From Polytrichum commune (Eukaryota > Streptophyta > Polytrichopsida > Polytrichales > Polytrichaceae): 64,000 nt of DNA. This document shows, one piece after another, positions 34,281-46,332 of the stretch. The stretch's first letter is position 1, and every line of letters starts with the position of its first letter. A program made the position numbers and the translations under genes. A model generated the notes under the pieces. It made no database searches. It was not told the origin of the DNA and saw nothing but the letters and a program-made list of their open reading frames with translations. The stretch covers positions 36,476,527-36,540,526 of the forward strand of contig OX485808.1 of the NCBI GenBank assembly GCA_950295325.1. Reading direction: 5' to 3'.

Positions 34281-36569
34281 TCAAGACAAATCATCATATA
34301 CTGAAGTGGAAGTGCTAGCTGTAGGACCCGTGGCTGCACCAGACAGATAAGTAGTTGGGTTAGCATAAAGAAACTTGTATTTTGTTTCATTCTTCCACAT
34401 GGGTATGGCATCCATCAAAATAGCATCATACTCCTCTTCAGGCCCTTCTAAAGCAACTCTGAGTAAAGCTTCCAAGTTTTTGCTTCCCAATCTATTCCTT
34501 ACCCGTGTTTTAATCAAATTTTGAATGCTAAAGGCTCTCTCACATGTAGCAGTGGAAACGCATTGCACTCTAGCAATTTCAGCAAGAATAAGTAGATTTG
34601 GGTACCTTATTTGTAAAGCATGATTCCAAGTAATCATACCCCACAAATCTCGAAAGGTCTTGTCCCCCCATTCGGTTGTGCATTGCAATTTGAAGGACAA
34701 AAACTCCCTCTTACAAGCCTGGACATCTAGAAGAGGAGGGAAAGAAAAACCTGCATGACTACGATCAGTTCCATAAAGCTCAAGCAATTTTTCCAACTCA
34801 ATAATCTCCCAACTGTGCAATCCAACTTGCTTTGATGGCATGTTAGAGGGATTTAGTATCTTGAAGCAGGAAATCAAGTCATTGTCAGTAAATCTAGCTT
34901 GCAAACCATCACAAACAGCCTCAACAAATGACCGTTGGAATTGTAGAGCTTCTTCTAAGTCTACTCCCAACCTAGAGCGTTGAATCTCAAAACCATGATA
35001 CATGTTACCTCGAATCTCTGATGGCAATTTCCTAAGCAATCCACCAAAAGAGCCATACTCAGGAAGCACATGGTAGCCTGATTCTTCGTTGAATGTTTGT
35101 GCATTCAAATCTGTAGTTTCCACAATGAACAACATACGAATTTGGGCTATCTCGGAACGGACAATACTACCAACAGTGGTCACATCCACAAATTTGCACT
35201 GAAATACCTTTGACAACATAGCCAAGCAATGCAAGATGTCAGCAAGGAAATACAATATGTAGATGAATTTGAACTGCCCTAACATTTATAAGATTGGAGT
35301 GGTTGTATCTGCATCGCGGCCCTTGCAATCATGAAAGAATGCTAACACAGACTCTAAAGACTCACATAGGGTTGTTACAGCTTGCCATAGACTCAACCAT
35401 CTAATTTTGTGGTAACGCGTCATTGATTTCTTAACATCAAAGAACTCCTCTTGAAGTTTAGAAAGACCATGCTTGCGCTTGCTAGACTTGTTGAAAAACC
35501 CAGCAATTGAATTCAAGAGAGAATCAACTTGGGAAGATATTACCTTGCAATCAGGAGACTTGGCTGCGTCCAAGGCCGCCAAATTCGTTCGATGAGCAAC
35601 GCAGTGACATGCTAAAAGGTAAGGATTTACCTTCTCCTTGATTTGGGCAGCCACTTCCCTTGAATTGCCCATCATGGTGCTGGCACCGTCACTCCCAAAT
35701 CCGACAAATTTGTTCAAATCCAACCCCCACTTTCGGATGCTAGAAATCAAGGTCTCATAAATCATTGTTGAGTCCTTCTTGCCTTCTTCAATCTGCAACA
35801 AGCCAAGAAACAAAGTAACCAGCAAACCCTCCTCAATGATGGTGGCAAACACGACAAGGTGTCCTGTGACACTAATGTCGGTTGACTCATCTATCATCAC
35901 ACCGTAGAACGCTGAATTCTTCACACGGGCAAGGACTCGCTTCTGTATCACAACTGAAATGCACATCATCAAATCAACGCAAGATTTTTCATCTTGGTAC
36001 ATTGACAAGGTCATGGGGGCTTTCACAGTGACTAACAAGTTGCACAAAGCAGGGAATTTGGAATAGGGTAAAGATTGCTTCCCAAAAAAATATGCGGCCC
36101 GGAAGAGTGAAGCTACTGCTTCATCACATGCCTTCTGCCCTTGCAAGATTGCCTTCTCCATAACCTTCTCACCACTTTGTAATGCCCAAGCTAGTCGCCT
36201 GTGCTCTCCAGATCGAGCATGGTCATGGAAAGAGCTAACCTTCAAGTTCTTGGCACCATCTTTGGCATATGCTGATCTCCCACCTTTTTCCCTGCACACC
36301 TTACAAAAAACCTTCCCAACTTTTGCACAAAAATATATCCAAGGAAACTGAATTCCCCATTGCTCTTTCCAATGTGAAGCAACAATTTCGATCTCTGAAG
36401 GCGGATTGCAAGGAACTAATGAATCCCCAGTTTCAGGAGATGAGTTTTCAGAGCCTGAAGACAAAATTTCGATACACTCAACTTCCCTTGATTTAGCAAA
36501 GTAATGGTCCCTCAAGGACTTCTGCCTTTTAGCCATGAAGCCTGAGCGATGGAGTATGTATGGCTGCAA
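34281..36569 (-). pseudogene. hAT-superfamily transposase (one in-frame stop)
   Basis: The reading frame of about 761 codons runs from 36569 (more likely start MAKRQKSLRDHYF at about 36536) to 34281, broken only by a TAA at 35286-35288. Residues 60-125 form a TTF/BED-like finger (FCKVC ... SFHDHARSGEH). Catalytic blocks are GVMIDESTDI (first D), VGFGSDGAST (second D) followed by LACHCVAHRTN, and near the C-terminus the dimerisation region with QCVSTATCERAFS (glutamate). All three acidic positions survive, so the single stop is probably recent. The set resembles the ZNF862/ZMYM-like branch of hAT. Termini and an 8-bp duplication were not found, so the element's limits are unknown. Confidence 0.85.
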
Positions 36570-36770
36570 TCAAACAGACGTATCAAACTTGGTCCCAATC
36601 GGCAAAAAATACTTTATGGTTCACTCAAACATTCTCCAATTGCTGATACTACTGCTGATCCAACTAGCTTTGAAGGCATAAGTGTGTGGATTCGATTGAA
36701 CAAACTTTCATGTAAAAGCTAGAAAACAACAGCGACAACAAAAGATTCTTAGTGTGTATTTCTTTTTTAC

Positions 36771-38452
36771 CTTTTGACGGAGATCTGCTCCTGCCCTTTC
36801 CAATGCTCCTACCCAACCTAATCGAGCAAGATTTCTTTGCTCTATCTCTGCATTCCGTCTCTGCAGTACAAACCACCTGAAGGCCGGGATTGCAAAGAAA
36901 GAAGCTGTGTAAGCCTGCAAGAGACAAAAGTACATTAGCATCAGCATCCTGCAAGCCAAATCAGAAGCATAAAATCCCTCCCAAATTGACTGTCACCTTT
37001 TACAAGTACCTAATTCACAAGAACATTCATGTTATTTTCTTCACCAATGCTAAGCCTTCCATTTAAAAGGGTACAGAAAGGTTTAAAAAAGCAAGAACAG
37101 AGTCACCATCAATACCCTAAACGTGAAAGACTCTTCTACATGAGGACGTACCTGCAAGAGTGGTAAGACTTTGGCAGCAAATGGAACAAGCCCACTCCCA
37201 CAAAGGGATTGAAGCAAAGAGTAATCTCTGAAAGAGAAAGATTGCTACATTAATACCAGACCACAACCCATTAAGTCGGACAAATGTTGACAACCCAAAA
37301 AATGCACTACTTTGAACCACAAAGTAATTATGGTGACCAATACAGCAGTTATGCAGCAAGAACTCTTTCTAACCCATCATAACAAAAGCTCTCTGGTCAC
37401 CACCAATTCCACAATGATAGGAACAATGTCAATTATATTGAAAATTAAAAATATGTAAGTGAGGCATTCAAGAAAAGAGCAAGGTGGGCTCTATTCCCAT
37501 ATCAGTAGTACATATTCACATGCAACAAGTCATTCACAGTAAATAGAGACTGCAAATGCTCCCTTAGAATCCCTATTACAAGAATCCTCACGACCAGAGG
37601 CAGCAAAAATAACAATTCCCCAATTCATCTAACATTCATAGAGATATGTAATCAAAAACCAGGCACCTAAGCTTTAAAAAAATAAGAGGTCATCATCCCT
37701 AACTCTCCCGTACCAGCAAACCAGCATACTCTCCCTAACACGATACAGCATGAAGTGCCCACAGAATTCTAGCTATACCTGCCTTGCATGTGAAGGCTTC
37801 AATTCTATTGGTACTTCACCCACTTTATATGCGGGATACTGAGCATCACATGGATGGGACAATTGCCCAGTTCCAAGTGCCCATTCCCCCTACCAGTCAA
37901 AGCACGATGTCAGAAGCTGATATCATGCAAGAGAAATGGGATTTACTCTTGAAGAAACAGAAAGCTTGTAATGTGTGGTAAGCATCCACCAGAACCATTG
38001 GATACATACACACACTTTAAACATCATTAAAGACTGGCTCCAGAAGACGTATACTACTCTTAAGAGTATATGTAGGGATTCAGAGACAAAAGGTGCATAT
38101 AACCTGCATTGTTGAGATCCAATTATAAAGAAAATGTAGTATATCAACCACGAAGGGTTTTCCTTCACCAATAAATAAACAACAATAAGGCACTGTACCT
38201 CACTATCCAATACACTTGTACGTACACAATAAATTTGTGTTCAAAAAGAAGTCCATCAACATTCATCTGTATCAACCATGAGGGCCTCAAGAATATCTAT
38301 ACAGAAAACCTTGAATTTCTAATTAAAAATCAAACTATCCTCGAATCCTTGGATGTCACCAGACTCACCAAATATTCAGTAGATTCCTCCTTAATATAGC
38401 TTGAACATCTTCAGGTAATTTCTTCCTCGTGAGTGAAACCGGATGTTGTTGC
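36771..38452 (-). pseudogene. Four exon-like blocks of an unidentified plant gene
   Basis: The minus-strand blocks have good splice borders: 38452-38369 (QQHPVSLTRKKLPEDVQAIL), about 37886-37776 (GTGQLSHPCDAQYPAYKVGE, ending SHARQ), 37227-37152 (DYSLLQSLCGSGLVPFAAKV) and 36914-36771 (AYTASFFAIPAFRWFVLQRR then NAEIEQRNLARLGW). The last two join in phase (..LPLLQ + AYTAS..), giving a membrane-like hydrophobic stretch followed by a charged helix. The text looks like a conserved plant or plastid membrane protein, but I cannot name it. The first blocks do not join in phase without another exon. No later exons are seen before the hAT gene on the same strand, so this is either a truncated gene or a fragment carried with the hAT element. 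Confidence 0.5.
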
Positions 38453-38819
38453 CTGTAAGGTCAAATTAGGGATTTCGTATAGAATTAGACCGACTTGAAA
38501 AGATGAAGCAACATTTTGGGCTTACAAATAGACTATAACAAGCTCAAAGATGAAGCATTCACAACATAATTCACAACCGAGGCAACATGGAGTCGTCACT
38601 TCTTCTTTTCAATTCTGTCATCTCAAAATTGCCAGTGCCACAAATTTCCCTGTTGCACACAATGCAGTCACTTGAATGCACACAAGAATTCGCACACATT
38701 CAAACACAGAAGCAATCCAGGAGAGAATCGTCCAGAATGACATACGGGCAGTAAGATTTGGACCACACAACCACAGGCTCCGACGAATTGGTCTTCTTGA
38801 TCTGAGTGAGTTGCGGGCA

Positions 38820-39118
38820 CTAGCCAAGCCCAGTAGGGATAGCGCCGGTGAAGTCGTTGAAAGAGAGGCTCAGCACCTGCAAGCTGCTGCAATTGATCTC
38901 AGTTGGGAGGGTCCCAGTGAGAGAATTGTGAGAAAGGTCGATCGCTTTGATGGACGGCAGCTGTGTGTACATCCCCGCAGGTATGCTACGGTTGCTACCC
39001 ACAAGCTCATTGCTTGTTAGGTTTAGGGTTTGCAGCCCCTTGCAGACACCGAACCCATTTTATGTGAAGTTCCCTTGGAGGATATTGTAGGAGAGATCCA
39101 GTTTGCTGGTTTGAGATC
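38820..39118 (-). pseudogene. LRR receptor-like protein fragment
   Basis: The minus strand reads KLDLSYNILQGNFT, a stop (TAA), then GLQTLNLTSNELVGSNRSIP, a further repeat with IDLSHNSLTGTLPTEI, and LQVLSLSFNDFTGAIP. These are extracellular plant-type LRRs (LxLxxNxLxGxIP) of receptor kinases or receptor-like proteins. With only about four repeats, an internal stop and abrupt ends, this is a scrap. Confidence 0.75.
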
Positions 39119-39390
39119 CAGTATGAAAATTAATTCCTATAAAGTATGAGATTGGCCGGCTACTAGCCTACAAAAATTATTTACAGTAGGTAAATTTCCC
39201 CCTTACACTAAAGGTAAAAGGCAAAATTCCTACACATAATTTTCTAGACCGGTCCATTTCCTACCAAAAAAAATTTCATCCGGAAGCTCATCCTACACTT
39301 TGCTATTTCATTCGGAAATTCTCAATTTCAACCGGCTAGGTCGTAACTAAATGCCGGTACTCCCCGTTCATAGACGTGTGCGTAGTTTGG
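39119..39390. other. Non-coding stretch
   Basis: No gene or known repeat is seen. CCGG-containing motifs (GGCCGGCTA, ACCGGCTAGG) resemble 32130-32340 but do not align clearly. Confidence 0.4.
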
Positions 39391-40370
39391 GGCAATTTTT
39401 AGGGGTTGGTGGTAGCCCTAAACTCTACAAACCGCCTATATATATAATGCAAATGTGGAGCAGGAGACCTGCATTTGGACCTGGACCCAAGGAAGGCGTA
39501 ACTGTTGGGAACTGTTGAGCTTCATCTCATTAGGCTTGGGATCCGGGTCCCATAGTTGACTTAGAGTGAGTTTCCATGAAGGCCGCTCGTCCGCTAGATT
39601 CTATAAAATAATGGGTCGGTGGTGTTCTCATGTATTTAAGCGCAATCATATTATGGCAATCCGTTAGATTCTGGAGGGTGGTGGACAAGGGCCGTCAGAC
39701 TTTCATGCGATCACTAAAGAATCTTTCACCTACAAGTTTTGGTCACTGAATGTTTTGAGGACTGGTTTTAGGAGGAGGAGAAGGATAGTAGGTGGGCTTG
39801 GATTTGAGAAGATGGGAGTAGCTAGTTGGTGCATGTGAACCCAACCCCACCCCACTAGATTCCCTTACAGTTGGATGGGTTTGTCCTTATGCACACTAGA
39901 ATATGATGGGCGAGTGGCCTACATGGGAACTCACCCTTAGGGTGAGGTTTCCATGTAGGCCACTTGCCCACTATATTCTAGGAATAGTGGGTTGGAGGTG
40001 TTCACATGTAGTTAAGCACAAGCCGCCATCCAACCACATTATGATGGTATGCTAGAATATGGAGGGTCATGAAGACGGACATGTAGACTTCCATGTGTTC
40101 AGTAAAGAATATTCAACCTACAAGTGTCGGTCACCGAAGGATTAAGACCGATTGAAGACTCAAAAGAACCAAGGTTGGTCTAGAACTCCTCCTTTGATAA
40201 CTTGGATGAGGAGGTTAGTAGATGGACGTGGATTTGAGAAGATGCGAAGTAACTAGTTGGCACATACGAACCCTACCCCACCATATTCCCTCTACATTTG
40301 GACGGGTTTGTCCTAACTCACACTAAAATCTGATGGGCGACCGGCCTACATGCAAACTCACCTTTGGCCG
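39391..40370 (+). repeat. Repeat U, copy 2 and degenerate partial copies
   Basis: 39391-39742 matches 25258-25622. Further partial units follow: GATGGGCGAGTGGCCTACAT at about 39906 and GATGGGCGACCGGCCTACAT at 40331, with TTGAGAAGATG blocks at 39804 and 40231. Non-coding. Confidence 0.65.
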
Positions 40371-40424
40371 ACCCATTTGGCATCTGGAGACTGGAATCCA
40401 GTTTTGTCGATGGCGTGCAGTTTA

Positions 40425-40725
40425 CCTCACCATAGCCACAGTATTCTGTTGGCATCACTTTAGTTGCCAGTGTGTCCTCTCGCATTGCCAAAGTACTTCG
40501 TCAGCATTGCTTAGCAGTGAGTGTGATCTCTCGCCATAGTCAAAGTGCTTTGTGGGCATAACTTAGTAGTAGCCAGTGTGATCTCTCGCCATAGTCAAAG
40601 TGCTTTGTGGGCATAACTTAGTAGTAGCCAGTGTACTCTGTCGCCATAGTCAAAGCCCTTTGTCGGCATAACTTAGTAGTCGCCAGTGTGTTCTCTTGCC
40701 ATAGCCAAAGTTTCCACTCGTCATG
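40425..40725 (+). repeat. Minisatellite with unit of about 55 bp
   Basis: Five to six imperfect units contain CTCTCGCCATAGTCAAAGTG, TTTGTGGGCATAACTTAGTA and GCCAGTGTG. The two central units (about 40525-40635) are nearly identical. The run is open in no consistent frame. Confidence 0.8.
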
Positions 40726-42439
40726 TTCAATTCATACACATAGATAGTTGCTTAGGCAGTTCTAGATTGATCTCGAGGTTTGTGTTGTGGCTTACCATGG
40801 CTGCACTTCCCTGGAACCCAAGCGTTGTATGATTACTTGAGAAGGGACCGCATTTGTGTGAATTAATTAAGTTCCACCGACTGCGATGGGGGCTTGTGGC
40901 GCTAAAGAAGATGGCGCTCGATAGCGAGGTAATTATTCTTACAACTTCAAGCTTTCGACCAGTGTGTTCTTTCTTAATCATTTGAAGACGTTTGTCATAT
41001 TTTTGGTTCAAACGTCTACCCCTTTGGTTTGGTTTATCTAGATGAGGGTTTGCGATTCTTATTTATGTTCCTCTATTGTGACGGTCGCTCTTTTTCATCT
41101 CGGTATCTTTTGTTGCCAAAGGCCAAGTTCGTAGAAGGTATACATCTATCTTATCGGTGTGCAAAGAGGTGAGGAAGTTGGACTTTTTGTCTGTCTGTTT
41201 TATTGCTCCACATGTTGGCGAATTGGACCATTTGCACATCGGTGTGCTCTCTGTCGCTCTCTCTCTGTCTCTCTCTGTGTGTGTCTCTTTCTCAATTGGG
41301 TTGGAATGTGTTGAAGTCAAACCGTTTTGGTCTGATATTCCATTTGTTCATATATATTACAATGTTGAAGTTCCAACGCCATCCTTAGGAAATTAGAGAT
41401 CTGTGGATTTATTGGGCAATTTGAAGATGTTTGTGAAGAGTCAGGATCTATGTAGGTTGCAGACACTTGTATAGAGGATGTGTGCTCTTGACAATTTGAG
41501 CACCTAGTTGCTGGAACCCTGCCTGAGTCCACCTTCTTGGCCCATGGCGGAACCTATTAATACTTCGCTTTCATTCCTTCGCACAGTTTTGTTGGAATTC
41601 CCTGGGGCAGATAATTGCAGTACCTTTAATCTCCGTATAGTCTGCAGCCTCCTCTTGTCCCCTGGACTCTAGTTGTTACGCTCATACAAGTCATGGATCT
41701 TATGGGCTAAGGATCTTGTTGGGAGTGTTGTGATCATCCCGCAGATTCATATTCTAATGCTTGTCAACTAGTTGCGCAACAACCTAAAATTATGCTTTAA
41801 CTTGCACAACAGAGTTTGTGTTGATCGATGAGATAGAATAGAAGAACACTCTTGAGGCACCGCAAACCTCGAAATCTCCACCACAGAGACTCCATTAATT
41901 CAACACGCACGATCCTAGGCGAGTGGATGTTGAGGACCTCACTTCTCTGATTTCGACGCTCTCTTTGCCTGCCTTCATTCTTGTCTAGGAATTAGACTGA
42001 ACAAATATATATATATATATATATATATCAGAGATCATAGCAGTTGGGTGAAAATCGATGATCACTTGGGTTTTCTAACTTTGTGGACGAGCCGAGTCGG
42101 AGTAGTGTTTTTGATACCTACTGTTTTGAGAGGAATCCAATACTGCAAGCCAGACAGACACTTGGATTATCTGCACCTAGCAGCAACATTCGTAGACGAC
42201 CTTGGCAAGCTGAGAGGCGTGTTTACAGGATCATAGCTGACTCCTCACTCACGTGCGGCGAAGTCCTGACACCCACCTTCCAATCAACTTGCTTGCAACT
42301 CGGGAAAGCCAGCCGCCGTGGAAGAGAGCGATTCGAACGGATCTGCAAGGAGACAAGTGAGATAGACTTCCATGATATCATGTTTGTCAGACTCAACCCA
42401 ACCGTGTTCTTTTCGCACACTGCTTACCAGGGAGTTAAT
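40726..42439. other. 1.7 kb without recognisable genes; two microsatellites
   Basis: A CT/GT-rich simple repeat lies at about 41246-41292 and an (AT)12 tract at 42004-42029. Short frames here show no similarity I recognise. Confidence 0.5.
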
Positions 42440-42720
42440 AGAATCAATGAACGGGGTGAACCGAACCGCTAGTTACAGATGAACTGGTGGAGTTTGAGAA
42501 ATAACTGGTTCAAATTCAAGACTACAGTAAGGCTACCAATCCATTTAGCATATTTTACAGAATATTCTCCAATATTTCTAATGCAGTAATTTCTAATAGA
42601 GTAATAGAGTTATTTCTAATAAAGGAAAACCGAAAGGTGTCAACATGTAACCAGTTGGTCTTGTAAACAGTAAGATCTCGACTGATTATGCCCAAAATCC
42701 TCCCCGGACACTGAATAGAA
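42440..42720 (+). repeat. Repeat R, short diverged piece
   Basis: GAGTTTGAGAAATAACTGGT and AAACCGAAAGGTGTCAACAT align with R1 270-470. The last bases CCAAAATCCTCCCCGGA still match. A similar piece is at 56480-56560. Confidence 0.65.
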
Positions 42721-43675
42721 TCAACAGAGAGGGAATGCACAGTAAAAACCACAGTGACTATTCCAATTTTAAGTTGTTGGTTGTCTGTGTGATCTAAACC
42801 TGCCCCAACATCCAAAACCTTGGTTTGAGAACTCAATTGGAACTGCCGAGGTCAAGTTAATTGTGTGCTTTTCACAGGGGAACCTGTAGAGTAGTGCACC
42901 AGCTGTGAGGTCTATGGGTAACTTGACAGAACACCCACGGTGTTAGCATGTGGGTGAATGCTTTTAGAAATTCTACAGTGTCTTCCCCACACTGGAGTCT
43001 TTGTAACAGGGTATGTGTCTAAACTCACAGGTGTTGTTAAGACTTCACTTTGTTGACGATAGGTCAATCTTGTCAATGTATATTGTGCCATTAAGCTGGA
43101 CTAGTTTGACTTCAATTACAGAGCTCTGATATCTTGAAGAAACCTTGGGCCCAGTGCTGCTGCGGAGACGCTGTTGCAGGGGTTCAGTCCTCCAAGTTTA
43201 TTCTTGCAGTACCAAGATTATTCTGTAGCCAGCTTGCTGGATCCTAGAAAACTTCTTGTTCTTTTGCAAATATTGTGATTTGATTTTTGAATGGGAGCAA
43301 AGGAGTGGAGGAAACATTGAAATTATGTTGTTGTTGCATGTAACCATGCGAACTAGTGATTGGGGAAGCGCCACTTGCACGTGAACTTCATCCTAAACGT
43401 GTATAGTTGCATAGGGAAAATATATCCCCAAGCAAGATAGTCACTACAACACTTAGATGCTTGAGAAATGGAAGACGGTTGTGTGCACACCTATTCCAAA
43501 GAAACAACCTTCTTCAAGAGGACATTTGCTTCAAAAGGTTGCACTTGAGCCTTGTGCCAGGTATTGGCCCACATCTTCGAGGATCCACTCCAAGGCCTTC
43601 CAGCTTGGTATTGGCACTTCAACATCAAAATCGAAAAGGGCAGAATAATTGCCCAAAAACTTGTGGGCTAAGGGC
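42721..43675. other. Non-coding stretch
   Basis: I find no gene, TIR or repeat that I can support here. Confidence 0.4.
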
Positions 43676-44260
43676 GTTAGGGATTGCATGTTGGGAAAGA
43701 TCATTTACACAAAATCATTGCTTTTGATTGACATTAAGTTTGAGTATTGATGGAAGAGAATATGATCTCAGTAATAAAAGTAGTTGTAAGAGTATTCCAT
43801 GTTGGACTTCAACAGTAAGGATGATTGACAATGTTGTTAATGTCTTGTAGGGGGAAGTTGAAAAATTAAGTGCAAAAGTTTTGTTACTCAAGAATCATAT
43901 ATGTTGATTGTCGTTCTTAGTAACAAATGTTCAACACAAATTGGTGAGGTGAGTTTGAGATTATATGGAGAGATCTGTTAATCCATTTCATGTTTTTGGC
44001 TTTGGAGTGTTGATGTCATCATTTTCAATGGAACATTCATGAACTTATTTCTAACCATGTCCATTGGAGATTGGTCTTGTTATGAATTGGGATTCTAATG
44101 GCACTTTGGTTCATTGTGGATAAAAATTGAAAAAGGGTGGCGTGTTTGAAAATTACTTCTACTTTTCAATTGAATGGAGAACCAAAGACCACTACGCCAA
44201 AGTACAGTAGAGTGCATGTGACAATATCAAAGCATGCTAGAAAGCAAGGTGTGTTTTCAT
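43676..44260 (+). repeat. 0.6-kb direct repeat W, copy 1
   Basis: It matches 46333-46945 in the same orientation (AATAAAAGTAGTTGTAAGAG, AAGGATGATTGAC, ATATGTTGATTGTCGTTC). The two copies enclose 2.1 kb with the Rab fragment and a copia remnant. They could be LTRs, but no TG..CA ends, primer-binding site or duplication is evident. Confidence 0.7.
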
Positions 44261-44596
44261 AAAGCCACCGGGGGAGGTTTTGCTCACTCCCCTTCCAAAT
44301 CCGTGGGTGGGGGGGAAGTTGTGTGTTGTGTGTTGGGTTGGAAATAGTAGTGAGAAGGATCGAGAAGGATCCGGGATTGTCTGGGCCATGTTATAGGATG
44401 CTTTCTGATTGTTGTACCATGTGGTGGCGTGGGGTTGGATTCGGGCGCATGTGTGGGTCTTGGTGAGGGGAAGGGTCTAGCTGGAGGCCATTTGTGGATT
44501 TGCGGTATAGGTTCCATGCGTTTTGGTGATGAAGGTGTGTGGGAGGTTTGCAGTGGGTTTGTGAAAGTGGGGAGCAATCTTCTCCAAGCAAGAAGA

Positions 44597-44753
44597 ATGC
44601 ATGAAGAGATTGTCGCACAAACAGGTGATGAGTACGACATTCTGTTCAAGGTAGTGTTGATAGGAGACTCCGGAGTTGGGAAGTTTGATCTGCGCGTAAC
44701 AAGTTTTGCGTGACGATTGGTGTAAAGTTTCCCACTAGCTCCATCCAGGTATT
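44597..44753 (+). pseudogene. Rab GTPase N-terminal fragment
   Basis: ATG at 44597 gives MHEEIVAQTGDEYDILFKVV then LIGDSGVGKF. GDEYDxLFKVVLIGDSGVGK is the start of plant Rab (RabA/Rab11-type) GTPases. The P-loop Ser/Thr after GK is Phe here, and the next residues (DLRVTSFA) lead to a stop. After a frame change VTIGVKFPTSSIQ resumes the switch I region (TIGVEFATRxIQ). At GGTATT the sequence passes directly into antisense copia sequence. It is a broken fragment. Confidence 0.75.
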
Positions 44754-45540
44754 GTCTCCCTTGTATCAGCAATTTGTAACGCTGTTGGAATATATTCAAG
44801 GTCTATGACCTTGTCCTGAAACTGATCTCGTATAAAGAGATATTGGATGTCCATGTGCTTAGTACGCTTGTAAAATTCAGGATTCTTCACAAGACGTGTA
44901 GCAGACTGATTATCACTACGAATCAATGTTGGTTTGGTGAGGTTAATACCGAAAGTCCCCAGCAATCACTTGAGCCAGACAACTTCTTCTGTGGCTGCAC
45001 AAATTGCAATGTATTATGCTTCTGTAGTACTTACAACTATGCACCTCTGCTATTGTGAGTGCCAAGCAATTAAGCTGTCGTCGAGTTTGAACAAATATCT
45101 TGTACGTGCTTTGTCGGTATCGATGTCACCTCCGTAGTGCCAGTCGCAACAACGTGCAAGTACAGGTGCACTAGCACATTGTTTATATAGCAAACCGTAA
45201 TTAGCTCTCCCTTTGAGATAATGAAAAGTTCGTTTGATAGTTGTCCAATGCATTTGTCAAGGACATTCGGCATATTTAGCCACAGTGTCCAGAGTGTATG
45301 GGCGAGTGAAGAGCACGTATTGGAGAGCACGTGTCACGTGTTGCAGATTTATACTTATCAATCTGTCCTGAAGGCTTATATTTCACCTTAAAACACAATT
45401 TTCTTTTCAGAGCGAAGGAAAACATGGGAAAACTCATAGGGTGCCTTCTCTTGTGAATCGAACATGCCGTTCCAAAAAGGGTGAACTTGGCGAGTTGGTA
45501 GCTGACGCACAAATATGGTGGCCTCATATCGTCGTTCATC
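44735..45540 (-). pseudogene. Ty1/copia retrotransposon pol remnant (RT end and RNase H)
   Basis: On the minus strand, about 45410-45360 gives FKVKYKPSGQIDKYK (RT). Next come WTTIKRTFHYLKGRANYGLL and an IDTDKARTRYLFKLDDSLIAWHSQ-type segment (45253-45050). Then IRSDNQSATRLVKNPEFYK and TKHMDIQYLFIRDQFQDK (44920-44800) match the RNase H region up to IPTALQIAD. Frames change between pieces and much of RT is deleted between 45360 and 45340. It is a dead fragment. Confidence 0.85.
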
Positions 45541-46332
45541 TAGATCAGACATCTGTATTTACATTGTACATAACAAGGCTAAAGTTTTGAAACAATAACT
45601 AAAAGGAAATGCGTTATGCTGAGATTTGGACTATGTGCTCAAAATACATACACCATTCTAGGTTATATTGTTAATGAAATTTGGGAGGACCGTTGTGATT
45701 AGTCATAGAGGAAAGGAAGCTTGGCTTGACTTCCTAATACCCTTTGCATCTCAACTCCGAACCCAAAACTGGAAATGACAATCTTCACGATTGGCAAGTG
45801 GTAATTGTTCAATTGACAATCTTCAACATTGGCAAGATGAGACAATCCCCGATGTAATCCACTGACATTCCAAATGGTATGTGGAGTGAAAAGTGCCTGC
45901 AGTAGGCCGCATACCTTATGCAGAGAAGCGATTCATACGGGTTAATATCGTACTTCTCTAATTTTTTTGACATGATTGAAGTAGACATCTCTACTTAGTC
46001 CCTAGTTTTCACATAGCGATCTTTAATTGAAGACGATTGAAAATTTATAGACGAACTCGCACATGTGTGAAAATGTAGGTTGTCTCTCTACACAAATTCA
46101 ATCACTTTAGATTACATAGAAGTGATCGTTTGTTAAATTGCATAGATTCAGGTCATGAAGTAGGTTGGCTAAGTTTTTACTGAATTTGATTGCCATCCAT
46201 GGTGTTCCATTCTAATGTCTTCTTTTCTGCAACATCTTTCAGGTGGACAAGTTTCAAATAGACAAGGTGGTTGTGAAGGATATTCAAATAAGGTGCCATT
46301 AAATACATTCAGGGTTACTTTTTTTTCTTGTA
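45541..46332. other. Non-coding stretch between copia remnant and repeat W copy 2
   Basis: No gene or structured repeat is seen. It may be decayed retrotransposon sequence, given its position between the W copies. Confidence 0.4.

Noticed and set aside
44284-44799. 171-codon minus-strand frame opposite the Rab fragment
   Set aside because: Pro/His-rich text without similarity; the other strand carries a recognisable Rab sequence.
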